The notes: generated by a model from the sequence alone, not told the origin. 64,000 nucleotides of DNA from Scleromatobacter humisilvae (GCF_023231945.1 NZ_JAJLJH010000001.1:1178001-1242000), one strand, 5' to 3'; counted from the first letter of the stretch, positions 45,811 through 54,834 are shown. Program-made: numbers and translations.

Positions 45811-46488
45811 ATGCGCCGCCTCCTGATGATCGACGACGACGCGCTGCTCGCCGCACCGCTCGCCACCTACTTCCGTCGCTTCGACTACGAACTCGACAGC
45901 GCCGTCACGCCCAGCGAGGGCCTGGCCAAGCTGCGCGCGAACGCCTACGACGCGGCGATCCTCGACGTGATGCTGCCCGAGATGGACGGCTTCGAGCTGT
46001 GCCGCACGATCCGGCGCGAGTCCGACATCCCCATCGTGATGCTCACCGCGCGCGGCGACGTGATGGACCGCATCGTCGGCCTCGAGATCGGCGCCGACGA
46101 CTACATCCCCAAGCCGTTCGAGCCGCGCGAGCTGCTCACGCGCATCCAGACCATCCTGCGCCGCGCGCGCGCGCCGGCCGCGACGCCGCAGAGCCGCCTC
46201 GAGTTCGACGGCCTCTCGATCGACCTCGAGCGGCGCCAGGTGCTGCGCCAGGGCGAGCCGGTCGAGCTCACCGGCACCGAATTCGAGCTGCTCGCGATGC
46301 TCGCCAAGGCGCCTCAGAAGGTGTTCCATCGCGACGAGATCCTCAACCGGCTGCGCGGCCAGGACGCCGATCTCTACACGCGCGCCGTCGACATCCTCGT
46401 CAGCCGGCTGCGCAAGAAGCTCGAGCCGCTGGACTGCATCAAGACACTGCGCAACGCGGGCTACGCATTCGCGGGCGGCCACGCATGA
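45811..46488 (+). CDS. OmpR-family response regulator
   Basis: A 225-residue transcription factor. The receiver opens MRRLLMIDDDALLAAP with acidic pocket DDD, the phosphoacceptor Asp lies in AILDVMLPEMDGFE, and the conserved Lys in YIPKPFEPRELL. The C-terminal winged helix includes ELTGTEFELLAMLAKAPQKVFHRDEIL and the recognition region RAVDILVSRLRKKLE. It overlaps the sensor kinase gene by four bases (ATGA). The ATG at 45811 is the first giving a normal receiver N-terminus. Together with the Spy-like protein it resembles a Cpx-type envelope-stress system. Confidence 0.92.
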   Translation: MRRLLMIDDDALLAAPLATYFRRFDYELDSAVTPSEGLAKLRANAYDAAILDVMLPEMDGFELCRTIRRESDIPIVMLTARGDVMDRIVGLEIGADDYIPKPFEPRELLTRIQTILRRARAPAATPQSRLEFDGLSIDLERRQVLRQGEPVELTGTEFELLAMLAKAPQKVFHRDEILNRLRGQDADLYTRAVDILVSRLRKKLEPLDCIKTLRNAGYAFAGGHA

Positions 46489-47966
46489 ACGCGACTCCGC
46501 CCTCGCGCTGGAGCGTCCGCTTTCCGTCGCTGGGCGCGCGGCTGGTCGGGCTGTTCCTCGTGCTGGCCATCGCGGTGGCGGTCACCTTCATGCTGGGCAT
46601 GCACGTCGTGCAGGCGACGGGCTGGCACGAGACGCTGCGGCCGCTGGTGCTGAACTACACGGACACGCTGGTCGCCGAGATCGGCTCGCCGCCCGACGTC
46701 GAACGCGCACGGGTGCTGGCGCAGCGCCTGCCGCTTCGCATCCGCATCGACGGCCCGGACATCAACTGGGACTCGGCCGACGAGCCGCCGCCGCCGCCGC
46801 CGGCCGAGGACGGCCATCCGCGGCCGCCGCATCGTCCGGTGGTCACGCTGCCCAACGGCGACCCGCTGCCGCTGGTGGTGCCGGAGCCGCGTGCGCCGCG
46901 CTCCGCGCCGGAGCACATGCCGCCCGGCGCGCCGGGCCCGCACGTCGGCGGGCGCGGCCTGCCCTACCGCATGGCGCTGCCCACGGACATCGATCCGACC
47001 CACTGGCGCGTCGTGCGCCGCCTGCCGGACGGCCACCGCATCGTTTTCAGCCTGGCCGATACCTCGCACGAGCAGCGCGCCGAGCACATCGGCTGGGCCA
47101 CGCTGGGCCTGCTGCTGCTGCTCACCGCGTTCGCCTATGCCGGGGTGCGCCACATGCTCCATCCGCTGGTGGCACTGCGCGAGGGCGCCGTGCGCTACGG
47201 CCAGGGCGACTTCTCGCAGCCCATCGCGCCGCGCAACCGCGACGAGCTGGGCGACCTGGCCGAACAGATCAACGCCATGGCCGCGCGCCTGCACCACATG
47301 CTCGACGCCAAGCGCCAGCTGCTGCTGGCCATCAGCCACGAGCTGCGCTCGCCGCTGGCGCGCGCCCGCATGAACACCGAGCTGCTCGACGAAAGCGGCG
47401 AGCGCACGGCGTTGCTGCGCGATCTCGGCGAGATGCGCGACCTCATCACCGACCTGCTCGAAAGCGAGCGCCTGGCCGACGTGCAGGCCGGCGGCCACGC
47501 CGTGCTGCAGACGGAGTCGTCGACGCTGTCGGACATCATCCACGCGCAATGCGACGCGCAGGCCGCCGCCGGCACGGTCACGCTGCAGCTCGACGACACG
47601 CTGCCCGCGCTGCTGCTGGACCGCGCCCGCATGCGGTTGCTGCTGCGCAACCTCGTCGACAACGCACTGCGGCACGGCGGCGAGTCGGGGCAGCCGCCGC
47701 GGGTGTCGACCACGGGCGACGCGCAGTCGGTGGCGCTGGCGGTGCGCGACTTCGGCCCGGGCATGGACGACAGCCAGCTGCAGCACGCGGCCGAGGCGTT
47801 CTACCGCGCCGACGCCGCGCGCCTGCGCAGCACCGGCGGCGTCGGCCTGGGCCTGTACCTGTGCAAGCTGGTGGCCGAGGCGCACGGCGGCACGCTGGCG
47901 CTGCGCAACGCGCATCCGGGCCTCGAGATCACCGTCACGCTGCCAGTGTCTGTCGCCCAAGGCTGA
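46485..47966 (+). CDS. sensor histidine kinase with Pro/His-rich periplasmic domain
   Basis: A 493-residue inner-membrane kinase. One helix at about residues 20-45 and another at about 200-225 enclose a periplasmic sensor that contains EPPPPPPAEDGHPRPPHRP and APEHMPPGAPGPHVGG, a Pro/His/Met-rich segment unusual for CpxA-like kinases. A HAMP linker (PLVALREGAVRYGQGDFSQPI) precedes the H-box AISHELRSPLARARMN and the ATPase motifs NLVDNALRHG, DFGPGMD and GGVGLGLYL. It phosphorylates the coupled response regulator. The His/Met residues suggest it senses a metal such as copper or zinc (inference). Confidence 0.9.
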   Translation: MNATPPSRWSVRFPSLGARLVGLFLVLAIAVAVTFMLGMHVVQATGWHETLRPLVLNYTDTLVAEIGSPPDVERARVLAQRLPLRIRIDGPDINWDSADEPPPPPPAEDGHPRPPHRPVVTLPNGDPLPLVVPEPRAPRSAPEHMPPGAPGPHVGGRGLPYRMALPTDIDPTHWRVVRRLPDGHRIVFSLADTSHEQRAEHIGWATLGLLLLLTAFAYAGVRHMLHPLVALREGAVRYGQGDFSQPIAPRNRDELGDLAEQINAMAARLHHMLDAKRQLLLAISHELRSPLARARMNTELLDESGERTALLRDLGEMRDLITDLLESERLADVQAGGHAVLQTESSTLSDIIHAQCDAQAAAGTVTLQLDDTLPALLLDRARMRLLLRNLVDNALRHGGESGQPPRVSTTGDAQSVALAVRDFGPGMDDSQLQHAAEAFYRADAARLRSTGGVGLGLYLCKLVAEAHGGTLALRNAHPGLEITVTLPVSVAQG

Positions 47967-48031
47967 GCGCGGGCGCGCGTCTTGCCTCATCATCGAAAAC
48001 GCGGCCTCCGGCGGGTCGCAAGGAGACCTCG

Positions 48032-48421
48032 ATGAGCAAGATTTCAATTCTGCTGGCCGCGTCCCTCGTGGCGCTGGCCGGCGGCGTCCATGCGGCCGAC
48101 GACCCGGCCACGGCGGCCAAGAAGAGCAGCCTGGCCGCGTCCGCCAACACGCAGCTGCGGCAGGCCGACGTGCCTTCGGTCAGGACGGATCCGAACGGCG
48201 CGCAGAGCGTGAAGGCCCAGGCCGACGCCGACATGGCCGCGCGCGCGGCGCGCGACAAGGGGCCGCGCCTGGTGGTCAAGCGCGAGAACCTCAAGGGGAA
48301 CCAGGCCGCGCGCGCGATGGAGCAACGCGCCAATCCCAACACGATCGACCACGACATCGCGTACGGCGACAAGGATCACACCGAGCAGGTCACCGACATC
48401 AAGGTGCAGCTGAAGAAGTGA
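48032..48421 (+). CDS. small periplasmic protein, function unknown
   Basis: A 129-residue protein with AAGGAG nine bases before the ATG and a signal peptide (MSKISILLAASLVALAGGVHAAD). The mature part is polar and charged (KKSSLAASANTQLRQADVP, RAARDKGPRLVVKRENLKG) with no cysteines and no family I recognise. It is 65 bases downstream of the sensor kinase on the same strand and may be part of the regulated set. It ends adjacent to the convergent CcdA-like gene. Confidence 0.6.
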   Translation: MSKISILLAASLVALAGGVHAADDPATAAKKSSLAASANTQLRQADVPSVRTDPNGAQSVKAQADADMAARAARDKGPRLVVKRENLKGNQAARAMEQRANPNTIDHDIAYGDKDHTEQVTDIKVQLKK

Positions 48422-49147
48422 TCAGATCCGCGTGGTCAGCGCGAGCCACGCGTCGGGCAGGCGGTCGTTGACCCAGGCCTCGATCGCGTGGTCGCCGCCG
48501 CTGAGGATCAGCACGCCCACGAGCAGCAGCAGCGCGCCCATCGCGCGCTTGGCGCTGCCCGCGTGCGCGAGCACCCACGCGCGCACGCGCCCGAAGCCGG
48601 CGCGCGACGCGTAGGCCGCGCCCACCAGCGGCAACGCCGCGCCGATGCCGAACAGGCCCAGCAGGAACGCGCCGCGCGCGGCGCCGCAGGCGGTGGCCAC
48701 CAGCGCCAGCGTCGAGCCCAGCAACGGGCCGGCGCACGGGCTCCAGACCAGTCCCAGCAAGCCGCCCAGCGCGAACGCGCCCGCCAGCGCGCCGCCGTCG
48801 ACCCTCGACGTCGCGGCATTGGCGGACGACGCGAGCGGCGTCATCAGGCTCGAGAAGCGTCGTTCGAGCGGCGGCACCAGCATCACGACGCCGAAGGCGA
48901 TCAGCAGCCACGCACCGACATGGCGGACGTCGTCGGGCGCCAGCGACAGCGCGCCGCCCAGGCCGCCCACCAGCAGGCCGATCAGCGTGAACGTGATGGC
49001 CATGCCCAGCCCCATCGCGACCGGCGCGGCGCGATGGCGCTGCACCGCGCCGCCGACGATCACCGGCAGCAGCGGGAATACGCACGGCGACAGCGTCGTC
49101 AACGCGCCGGCGGCGACGCTCAGCGCGGGTTGGGCGAAGCCGGGCAT
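48422..49147 (-). CDS. CcdA/DsbD-type thiol-disulfide membrane transporter
   Basis: A 241-residue membrane protein with about six helices. The two redox cysteines sit in the family's symmetrical motifs LSPCVFPLLP and WSPCAGPLLG. Such proteins pass electrons from cytoplasmic thioredoxin to periplasmic acceptors used in cytochrome c maturation or disulfide reduction. It begins one base after the stop of the secreted thioredoxin gene, so the two form an operon and probably a redox relay. Length fits the short CcdA-like type rather than full DsbD. Confidence 0.85.
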   Translation of the reverse strand: MPGFAQPALSVAAGALTTLSPCVFPLLPVIVGGAVQRHRAAPVAMGLGMAITFTLIGLLVGGLGGALSLAPDDVRHVGAWLLIAFGVVMLVPPLERRFSSLMTPLASSANAATSRVDGGALAGAFALGGLLGLVWSPCAGPLLGSTLALVATACGAARGAFLLGLFGIGAALPLVGAAYASRAGFGRVRAWVLAHAGSAKRAMGALLLLVGVLILSGGDHAIEAWVNDRLPDAWLALTTRI

Positions 49148-49148
49148 C

Positions 49149-49532
49149 TCAGATCGCGCTCTGCAGCGTGGCCTTCAACTTTGCCGGATCGGTCTCGCCG
49201 GTCGATCGGCTGCGCTCGGTCGCGCCGTGGAAGACGATCAGCGTCGACTGCGCCGTCACGTGCATCTGCTTCTCGAGCGCCTTCTCCTGGTCGTAGTCGA
49301 CCTCCATCAGCGTCACCTTGAGCGACGGGTCGGCCTTGAGCGCGTCGAAGGCCTTGTCCTGCGCGCGGCAGGTCGGGCACCAGCTGGCATGGAAAAGCAG
49401 CACCAGCGGCTCGCCGGCCTTCTGCGCCGCAGCGAGCGCCGACGGCGTGTACGGCGCGACGGTCAGCGCCTGCGACAGCGACGAGGCCAGCAGCAGGAAC
49501 GCGGCAAACGCGAAACGGGTCAGGGACATCAT
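49149..49532 (-). CDS. secreted thioredoxin-like protein
   Basis: A 127-residue protein with signal peptide (MMSLTRFAFAAFLLLASSLSQA) and thioredoxin fold. The active site is WCPTC in LLFHASWCPTCRAQDKAF; the cis-Pro region reads TAQSTLIVFHG, where the usual cis-proline is replaced by Ser/Thr, which is odd. Start at ATG 49532 follows GGAG at eight bases; the next codon is also ATG. It precedes the CcdA-like gene and is its likely periplasmic partner. Confidence 0.8.
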   Translation of the reverse strand: MMSLTRFAFAAFLLLASSLSQALTVAPYTPSALAAAQKAGEPLVLLFHASWCPTCRAQDKAFDALKADPSLKVTLMEVDYDQEKALEKQMHVTAQSTLIVFHGATERSRSTGETDPAKLKATLQSAI

Positions 49533-49759
49533 GGAACGAACTCCGGAAATTCTGGGAAGGCGGGCCGCCATCACGCTGGCGGTGGCATGCCGCATCGTGG
49601 CATGCTTGCCTGGCTTCGTCGCCGGCACGGTTGAAACCTTACATGCCGCCCGCAGGTAATCTGGCGCGGGCTGTCAGGAATCTCGCCGTCCGGCTCGTCG
49701 ATTGCTGCAGGTGCAGCATCGCGCCCGTCCGGGCGCCCCTGTGCGCCAAGGAATCCGCC

Positions 49760-50245
49760 ATGAAGTCCCGTTCGTCCGCCCTTCTCCACGCCAATCCGTT
49801 CCTGTTGTGGAGTTCACTCGGCGTCAAGACGCTCCAGATGTCCACGGCCGCGGCGCAGGTCATCGCGATCCGCACGACGCGCATGGCCACGCACGGCCTG
49901 AACCCGAACGCCGCGGATCGCCGCGAGATGACGCTGATGGGCGCCGAGAAGGTCGACGCCTTCTCGCGCGCCGGCCAGGCCCTGGCCACGGGCGCGATCC
50001 CGCTGGTGGCGGGCATGGCCGGCCAGGCGCTGCGCACCAGCATGGACCTGATGAACGCCTCCGCGCACCTGGCCGCGAGCCGCACGATCCCGCAGACGAT
50101 GGCGCGCCAGCGCAAGCTGGCCGACACGCTGATGCGCGGCGCGCCGGACTCGAAGGCGACTGCGCGGCTGGCGCATCGCGCGCTCGCTCCGGTGCACCAG
50201 AAGGCGACGGCCAACGCCAGGCGCCTCACGAAGAAAGCCCGCTGA
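49760..50245 (+). CDS. polyhydroxyalkanoate granule-associated phasin-type protein
   Basis: A 161-residue helical protein. The segments LQMSTAAAQVIAIRTTRMA, NAADRREMTLMGAEKVDAFSRAGQAL and ending ANARRLTKKAR match phasins of Burkholderiales, which coat PHA storage granules. The start is the ATG after AAGGAA (49749-49753). The basic Lys/Arg tail could bind DNA or polyphosphate, as in PhaM-type phasins. It is followed closely by cbpA and cbpM on the same strand. The upstream gap contains a hairpin GCATGCC/GGCATGC at 49585-49605. Confidence 0.75.
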   Translation: MKSRSSALLHANPFLLWSSLGVKTLQMSTAAAQVIAIRTTRMATHGLNPNAADRREMTLMGAEKVDAFSRAGQALATGAIPLVAGMAGQALRTSMDLMNASAHLAASRTIPQTMARQRKLADTLMRGAPDSKATARLAHRALAPVHQKATANARRLTKKAR

Positions 50246-50265
50246 ACACGGAGACAGCCCCACCC

Positions 50266-51237
50266 ATGGACTTCAAGGACTACTACAGCGCGCTGGGCGT
50301 CGCCCGCGACGCCAGCGACGACGACATCCGCAAGGCCTACCGCAAGCTGGCCCGCAAGTACCACCCCGACGTCAGCAAGGAAGCCGACGCCGACGCGAAG
50401 ATGCGCGAGATCAACGAAGCGCGCGACGTCCTGCAGGACAAGGAAAAGCGCGCGGCCTACGACCAGCTCGCCGACCACGTCGCCCGCGGCGGCAGCCCCG
50501 ACGGCGGCTTCCGCCAGCCGCCGCCCGGCTGGGACGAGGGCTTCGAGTTCCACCGCGGCCCGAACGCGGGGCCGGCCGACCATGCCGACTTCAGCGAGTT
50601 CTTCTCGTCGATCTTCGGCAATCGCGGCGGCATGGGCGGCGGCACCCAGCGCGGCCCGTACCGCGAGCGCGGCGAGGATCACCACGCCGCCATCGAGATC
50701 TCGCTGGAAGACGCGCTGCACGGCGCCGAGCGCCAGCTCTCGCTGCGCGCGCAGGAGATCGACGAGCAGGGCCGGCCGCACCTGGTCAACCGCACGCTGG
50801 ACGTCAAGATCCCGGCCGGCGTGCGCCCCGGCCAATACATCCGGCTCGCCGGCCAGGGCCTGCCCGGCCACGGCGGCGAAGCCGCGGGCGACCTGTACCT
50901 CGAGGTGCGCATCGCGCCGCACAAGCTGTACCGCATCGAGGGCCACGACCTCTACATGACGCTGCCCGTCACGCCCACCGAGGCCGCGCTCGGCGCGCAC
51001 GTGACGGTGCCCACGCCCGCGGGCGCGCAGGTCGACGTCACGATCCCCAAGGGCGCGCGCAGCGGCATGAAGCTGCGCCTGAAGGAGCGCGGGCTTCCGG
51101 GCAAGACGCCGGGCCACCTGTACCTGCTGCTCGAGATCGCACTGCCGCCGGCCGACTCCGACGCCGCGCGCGCCGCCTACGAGGCGCTGGCCAAGGCCAC
51201 GCCGTCGTTCAATCCGCGCCAGAACCTGGGAGGCTGA
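50266..51237 (+). CDS. cbpA: curved DNA-binding protein / DnaJ-type co-chaperone CbpA
   Basis: A 323-residue J-domain protein. The J domain (residues 1-70) includes DYYSALGVARDASDDDIRKA, the HPD motif in KYHPDVSKE and YDQL. A Gly/Phe-rich linker (FEFHRGPNAG, FGNRGGMGGG) leads to two C-terminal substrate-binding beta domains (IPAGVRPGQYIRLAGQGLPG; IPKGARSGMKLRLKERGLPG); the zinc-finger of DnaJ is absent, as in CbpA. It stimulates DnaK and binds curved DNA. The stop is one base from the start of cbpM, the usual cbpAM pair. Confidence 0.92.
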   Translation: MDFKDYYSALGVARDASDDDIRKAYRKLARKYHPDVSKEADADAKMREINEARDVLQDKEKRAAYDQLADHVARGGSPDGGFRQPPPGWDEGFEFHRGPNAGPADHADFSEFFSSIFGNRGGMGGGTQRGPYRERGEDHHAAIEISLEDALHGAERQLSLRAQEIDEQGRPHLVNRTLDVKIPAGVRPGQYIRLAGQGLPGHGGEAAGDLYLEVRIAPHKLYRIEGHDLYMTLPVTPTEAALGAHVTVPTPAGAQVDVTIPKGARSGMKLRLKERGLPGKTPGHLYLLLEIALPPADSDAARAAYEALAKATPSFNPRQNLGG

Positions 51238-51238
51238 G

Positions 51239-51544
51239 ATGCGCGCCGTCACAACCACCGTCATCGATGCCGCGCCGCTGACCGTGCGCGAACTGGCCCG
51301 CGCCGTCGGCGCCGAGGATCAATGGGTCGTCCGCCTCGTCGAGGTCGAGATCCTGCACGTCGACACGCCCGCCGAGCCGCCGGAGCGCTGGCACTTCCGC
51401 AGCGCGGACCTGCAACGCGCGCTCGCCGCGCGCCGCCTGGAGCGCGACTTCGGCGCGAACCTCGACACCGCGGCGCTGATCCTCGACCTGCAGTCCGAGC
51501 TGCGGCGCCTGCGCGCAGTGATGGGCGCGCACGGGCTCGGGTGA
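51239..51544 (+). CDS. cbpM: chaperone modulator CbpM
   Basis: A 101-residue protein with a MerR-like helical fold: LTVRELARAVGAEDQWVVRLVEVEIL, then WHFRSADLQRALAARRLERDFGANLDTAALILDL. This matches CbpM, which binds and inhibits the J domain of CbpA. The gene starts one base after the cbpA stop, following GGGAGG. Its linkage with cbpA makes the assignment secure. Confidence 0.88.
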   Translation: MRAVTTTVIDAAPLTVRELARAVGAEDQWVVRLVEVEILHVDTPAEPPERWHFRSADLQRALAARRLERDFGANLDTAALILDLQSELRRLRAVMGAHGLG

Positions 51545-51674
51545 GTCGCCAGCGCGCGGGCGTGCGCTCGACCAGCCCCGGCGGCGCGCGCAGGGTCTGC
51601 GGGCCGACGGGTTTCATGGGCGCAGGATAGATCGCTAGACTCGGTCACCATCCGATCCGACCGGAGTCCACGCC

Positions 51675-52169
51675 ATGCGCCGTCCCCTCGTCGCCCTTGC
51701 CCTGACATCGCTCGCCGGCCTCGCGTCCGCCGAGCCGCCCGACGCGCTCAAGCCCATGGCCTTCCTCGCGGGCCACTGCTGGAAGGGCACGCTGGCGGAC
51801 GGCAAGAAGACCGACGAGCACTGCTTCGCGTGGATGTACGGCGGCCAGGTGCTGCGCGACACCCACACCGTGCGCGGCGCCGACCAGGCCGTCTTCACCG
51901 GCGAGACCACCTACTACGTCGACACCGCCGCCAAGCGCGTCGCGTTCCTCTACATCGAGAACACCGGCGGCTTCAGCACGGGCAGCGTCGAGAACGGCCC
52001 GGAGGCGCTGCTGTTTCCGGATGGCCGCTACACGTCCGACGGCAAGACGATGACCTACCGCGCACGCTGGACGCGCCACGGCGACGAGGCCTACGAGACG
52101 TGGAGCGAGGCGCAGACGCCCAAGGGGTGGGCGACGATGTTCAAGGTGATGATGAAGCGGACCGACTGA
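51675..52169 (+). CDS. secreted hypothetical protein, lipocalin-like
   Basis: A 164-residue protein with a short signal peptide (MRRPLVALALTSLAGLASAE). The mature part is beta-rich with LKPMAFLAGHCWKGTLADG, EHCFAWMYGGQVLRDTH, TGETTYYVDTAAKRVAFLY and GRYTSDGKTMTYRARWTRHG; two cysteines may pair. The layout is that of DUF1579/DUF6265-like small barrels that bind hydrophobic ligands, but function is unknown. GGAG precedes the ATG by nine bases. It stands alone, convergent with the EAL gene. Confidence 0.65.
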   Translation: MRRPLVALALTSLAGLASAEPPDALKPMAFLAGHCWKGTLADGKKTDEHCFAWMYGGQVLRDTHTVRGADQAVFTGETTYYVDTAAKRVAFLYIENTGGFSTGSVENGPEALLFPDGRYTSDGKTMTYRARWTRHGDEAYETWSEAQTPKGWATMFKVMMKRTD

Positions 52170-52212
52170 CACGCGGACGGCCGAGCCGGCGCCTGGAATC
52201 GTCCCCGGCTCG

Positions 52213-53454
52213 CTAGCCCGCGCGTCCGAGCTCGCGCAGCCGCGGCGCGTGCTGCTCGATCCAGTGCGGCAACTGGTCGTGCGGCAGCGCCGGCGACACC
52301 AGGAAGCCCTGGCCGACGCCGCAGCCGAAGTCGCGCACGAGCTGCCAGTCGGCCGGCGTCTCGATGCCCTCGGCCACCGTCACGAGCCCTAGCTGGCGCG
52401 ACATGTCGAGCGCCGACTGCAGGATCACGCGCAGGTTGGTGCGCTCGTGCGCGCCGTGCACGAAGGCACGGTCGATCTTGAGTTCGCTGAACGGGATGCG
52501 CGCCAGCTGCTGCATCGACGAAAAGCCGGTGCCGTAGTCGTCGATCGACAGCCCGAAGCCCTTCAGGCGCAGGCGCGCGAGCACGCCGAGTGCCACGCCC
52601 ATGCAGTCGACGACGGAGCTCTCGGTGATCTCCAGCACGACCTGGCGTGCCTCGAGGCCGTGTTCGTCGAGCAGCGCGGAAAGCTCGCGCACCAGCGCCG
52701 GCTCCTCCAGCAGCCGCGGCGACAGGTTGACCGCCATCGACAGCCGCAGCCCCGCCGCGTTCCAGCGCGCCGCGACGCCGAAGGCCTGGCGCAGCACCGA
52801 CATCGTCAGCGCGTGGATCAGGCCCTCGCGCTCGGCCAGCGCGACGAAATGGTCGGGGCGGAGCTCCCCCAGGCGCGGATGCGTCCAGCGCGCCAGCGCC
52901 TCGACGCCGCAGACGACGCCCTTGGCCATGTCGACCTTGGGCTGGTAGTGCACCGCGATCGCACCGGACGCGATGGCCTGCGCCAGCTCGCCCGGGTCCA
53001 CGGCGGCCGGCGGCGTGCTGCTGGCCACCACGTCCGGCGCCTGTTGCCGGCGGTTCCAGCCCTCGAGCGCCGCGGCGAGCGACTCGCGTTGCAGCGGCTT
53101 GCGGATGCCGGCCACCACCGGCACGCCGAGGTTGCGCGCCATCGTCTCGACGCTGTCGATCAGCACCACCTCGCGGCTGGAGACGACGATCAGCGGGATG
53201 GCCAGCGCCCGCTCGTGCAGCAGCTCGATCAGCTCGACGCCGTCCATCACCGGCATCTCGAGGTCGATGATGGCGACGTCGGGCGGCAGCACCAGCAGCG
53301 ACAGCAGCTCCAGCGCCTCGGCGCCGCTGCCGGCCTCGTAGATCATCTCCACGCCCAGCTCGCGGCACAGCGCGACGACCTGCATGCGCTGCACGATGTT
53401 GTCGTCGACGATCAGCAGCGATGCGACGGCCGGGGGGGCACCTGGCGGGACCAT
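52213..53454 (-). CDS. response regulator with EAL cyclic-di-GMP phosphodiesterase domain
   Basis: A 413-residue two-domain protein. The receiver (about 11-135) has acidic residues D17-D18, the phosphoacceptor D64 in IIDLEMPVMDG and K119. The EAL domain (about 155-400) keeps EAL (E185-L187), LEITESSVV, DDYGTGFSS, LKIDRAFV and VAEGIE, the residues needed to bind metal and hydrolyse c-di-GMP to pGpG. It should lower c-di-GMP on phosphorylation and affect motility or biofilm. No kinase gene is adjacent, so it is an orphan regulator. Confidence 0.9.
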   Translation of the reverse strand: MVPPGAPPAVASLLIVDDNIVQRMQVVALCRELGVEMIYEAGSGAEALELLSLLVLPPDVAIIDLEMPVMDGVELIELLHERALAIPLIVVSSREVVLIDSVETMARNLGVPVVAGIRKPLQRESLAAALEGWNRRQQAPDVVASSTPPAAVDPGELAQAIASGAIAVHYQPKVDMAKGVVCGVEALARWTHPRLGELRPDHFVALAEREGLIHALTMSVLRQAFGVAARWNAAGLRLSMAVNLSPRLLEEPALVRELSALLDEHGLEARQVVLEITESSVVDCMGVALGVLARLRLKGFGLSIDDYGTGFSSMQQLARIPFSELKIDRAFVHGAHERTNLRVILQSALDMSRQLGLVTVAEGIETPADWQLVRDFGCGVGQGFLVSPALPHDQLPHWIEQHAPRLRELGRAG

Positions 53455-53521
53455 GCCCCAGTGTGACTGGGGTTACAAAAGTTGCAAGTCGGGGGCTCTG
53501 GATGAGCGCACGGCAAGCCGC

Positions 53522-54136
53522 TCAGCCGCCGAACTCGGCGGCGGCGTCGTCTTCCCAGCTCTTCTGCACCGCCGCCCAGCCCTGGGCGCCCAGCTTCTCC
53601 AGCGTCTCCATGTTGCGCTCGAAGATGGCCTCGGCCTCGGGAAACGCCGCCACGGCGCGGTCGACGCTGTCCTCGCGCAGCAGGTGCAGCGTCGGGTACG
53701 GCGAGCGGTTGGTGGCGTTCGTGATGTCGTCGGGCTCGGTGTCGGCGAACTGGAAGCGCGGATGGAAGCTCGCGACCTGCAGCACGCCGTCGAGGTCGAG
53801 ATCCTCGACGGCGGCGTCGGCGAGCTCGAGGAAGTCGTTGAAGTCCTCGAAGTCGGCGAATACCCGTGGGTGTATGACCATCGTCGTGTCGACGACGGCC
53901 GGGTCGGTGTCGGCCAGGCGCTGCAGCTCGACGACCAGCGTGGCCAGCAGCGTCTCGGCGTCGGTGGCGTCGCTGAAGACGTAGCGGATCTGGTCCTTGA
54001 CGTCGACGGCGCGCGCGAACGGGCACAGGTTCAGGCCGATCACGGCGCGGCGCACCCAGGCGCGCGTCTCTGCGATGGCCAGCGCGGCGGGCACGCCGTC
54101 GGGCGAGGCGTCGGCGGTGTTGAGGGGGTCGGTCAT
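53522..54136 (-). CDS. DUF1415 family protein
   Basis: A 204-residue cytoplasmic protein. The conserved core reads VRRAVIGLNLCPFARAV, TMVIHPRVFADFEDFNDFLE, VASFHPRFQFADTEPDDITNATNRSPYPTLHLLRE. The conserved Cys, His and Asp residues could form an active site, but no activity is known for DUF1415. The ATG overlaps the stop of the DUF938 methyltransferase gene (ATGA), so the two are coupled. Confident as a family, not as a function. Confidence 0.82.
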   Translation of the reverse strand: MTDPLNTADASPDGVPAALAIAETRAWVRRAVIGLNLCPFARAVDVKDQIRYVFSDATDAETLLATLVVELQRLADTDPAVVDTTMVIHPRVFADFEDFNDFLELADAAVEDLDLDGVLQVASFHPRFQFADTEPDDITNATNRSPYPTLHLLREDSVDRAVAAFPEAEAIFERNMETLEKLGAQGWAAVQKSWEDDAAAEFGG

Positions 54137-54807
54137 GCGCGGACTCCTTCGCGTTCGAACACGAGCATCAGGTTGTTGGCCGGCATCGCGACGCGCTCGC
54201 GCAGGCGCAGGCCCGCGTGACGCGCGTGCGCGACGGCGTCCGCGAGCCGGCGGATGCCCCAGCTGGGGTCGCGCGTCTTCAGCCACGCGTCGAACTCGAC
54301 GTTGCTGGGCGTGAGCGGCTCGTCGTCGAGGATGTAGGGGCCGTAGGTGACGAGCACGCCCGCGGGCGCGAGATGGCGGCCGGCGCCCTGCATCAATCCG
54401 GGCAGCGTGGCTGGCGGCGAGGCGTGGATCATGTTGGCGCAGGTGATCGCGTCGAACGCGCCGGCAACGGGCCACGCGGGCGCGCAGACGTCCAGTTGCA
54501 GCGGCGGCAGCACGTTGGCGAGCGGGCCGGTGCCCGCCGCGGATGACGGCGACTCGGCGAGGTCGGCCTCGTCCAGCACGCTCCACGCTGCGATCGAGGG
54601 CAGCGACGCCGCCGCGAATTCGGTCGGCTGCCACGTCCAGCCCGGCAGGTGGCGCGCGAACCAGGACACGTGCTGGCCGCTGCCGCTGGCGATCTCCAGC
54701 GCGCGGCCGGACGGCGGCAGCACGCGGCGCAGCACGTCCAGGATGGGTTGGCGGTTGCGTTCGGCGGCGGGGCTGGACAAGCGGACGGTGTCGGTCATTG
54801 CGTTCAT
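54133..54807 (-). CDS. DUF938 family SAM-dependent methyltransferase-like protein
   Basis: A 224-residue protein opening with SPAAERNRQPILDVLRRVLP, then the SAM-binding glycine motif ALEIASGSGQHVSWFARHLPG and the acidic/Asn loop AITCANMIHASP. This is the DUF938 pattern. Substrate unknown. Either ATG 54807 or 54798 may be used. It is divergent from dbpA across 27 bases, so both promoters must overlap, and it is coupled to the DUF1415 gene. Confidence 0.8.
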   Translation of the reverse strand: MNAMTDTVRLSSPAAERNRQPILDVLRRVLPPSGRALEIASGSGQHVSWFARHLPGWTWQPTEFAAASLPSIAAWSVLDEADLAESPSSAAGTGPLANVLPPLQLDVCAPAWPVAGAFDAITCANMIHASPPATLPGLMQGAGRHLAPAGVLVTYGPYILDDEPLTPSNVEFDAWLKTRDPSWGIRRLADAVAHARHAGLRLRERVAMPANNLMLVFEREGVRA

Positions 54808-54834
54808 CTTAGGTCGGTTCGCCGACAATGCGGA

